Origin: Rhabdophis nuchalis
Taxonomy: Eukaryota > Chordata > Lepidosauria > Squamata > Natricidae
Direction of reading: 5' to 3'
DNA length: 64,000 bases
Assembly (NCBI GenBank): GCA_039707465.1
Contig: CM077643.1
Location: 381,409,919-381,473,918, forward strand
Each line of letters opens with the position of its first letter. Positions within the stretch are counted from its first letter, which is position 1. Shown here piece by piece: positions 9,728 through 64,000 of this stretch. A program made the position numbers and the translations under genes. Under the pieces are notes generated by a model. It saw nothing but the letters and a program-made list of their open reading frames with translations, was not told the DNA's origin and did no database searches.

Positions 9728-10012
9728 TCTTATCATTTAGCAGCTGCACTGTATAATGATTACTGTGTCCACACAACAGTTTTGCTTCCATGTTACGCAG
9801 CATAAGATCACCTGGCAGAATAAGATTCCAGCATCAGATTCCTTCCTGTGAGACGTTGAAAGCTCCACAGAGAATGTGAGGGTAGCAACTAGGACCAAAC
9901 TAGCAGAACCTTTGTTGCTAACAACGTCTAGGGATGTTCTAGAAGGGTTGCTAAGAGGTGGCAGTTGGAAGCAATGTCCTCCAAGGGCAGCAGCTCACCG
10001 TGAACCATCAAG
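9728..10012 (+). promoter_or_regulatory. Upstream region of the FSIP2-like gene with X-box-like motifs
   Basis: The imperfect palindrome GTTGCTAACAAC at 9914-9925 and a half site GTTGCTAAG at 9947-9955 lie about 60-100 bp before the ATG. They resemble RFX-factor X-boxes (GTNRCC-N-RGYAAC) with one or two mismatches. RFX2 controls spermiogenic and ciliary genes. No TATA box was recognised. Function is inferred. Confidence 0.35.

Positions 10013-64000
<53,988 letters not shown>

Noticed and set aside
9603..9803. Minus ORF with YNTIQ repeats
   Set aside because: Translation of the TATTG microsatellite.

Overview
The window looks like squamate-reptile nuclear DNA, most likely from a snake. Coding exons are short, flanked by GT-AG splice sites and separated by long introns. 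The introns are packed with squamate-type repeats: CR1-type LINE 3' ends, one carrying a TATTG-repeat tail of the kind known from snake CR1; a nearly complete CR1/L2-clade LINE; Sauria-SINE-like and other tRNA-derived SINEs; many non-autonomous DNA transposons; and long microsatellites. There are no operons, bacterial genes, CRISPR arrays or rRNA.

Region 1 (1-7.4 kb): a CpG-rich first exon at 1643-2264 whose product resembles the vertebrate protein C2orf72 (moderate confidence). At 6228-6337 lies a separate 3'-terminal-looking exon for a single membrane segment that I do not recognise. Its splice phase fits the donor of the first exon, so the two may belong to one gene.

Region 2 (10.0 kb to the window end): an FSIP2 (fibrous sheath interacting protein 2) family gene on the + strand. 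I could trace 18 consecutive exons (10013-10120 through 63002-64000). All have GT-AG borders, all splice phases agree, and together they encode exactly 1200 residues without a stop. The last exon is still open at the window edge and is the start of the very large exon typical of FSIP2. FSIP2 is a structural protein of the sperm tail fibrous sheath. The most unusual part is exon 13 (50701-51501), which carries about a dozen 12-residue Cys/Gly/Ser/Lys repeats resembling disulfide-crosslinked structural proteins.

Region 3 (introns): the only intact-looking long ORF, at 28.7-31.5 kb, is a LINE with endonuclease and reverse transcriptase domains, broken by a 5-bp tandem duplication. About twenty small hAT-like elements can be delimited by 8-bp target duplications, nearly all with TA at the centre (nnnTAnnn, the Buster-type preference). 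Several elements are nested, share a target, or are chimeric. Two long (2.1 and 1.7 kb) members of one hAT family lie in opposite orientation around 21-35 kb and carry the large TC/GA-rich blocks. Most open reading frames outside the genes are shadows of these repeats or of low-complexity DNA.
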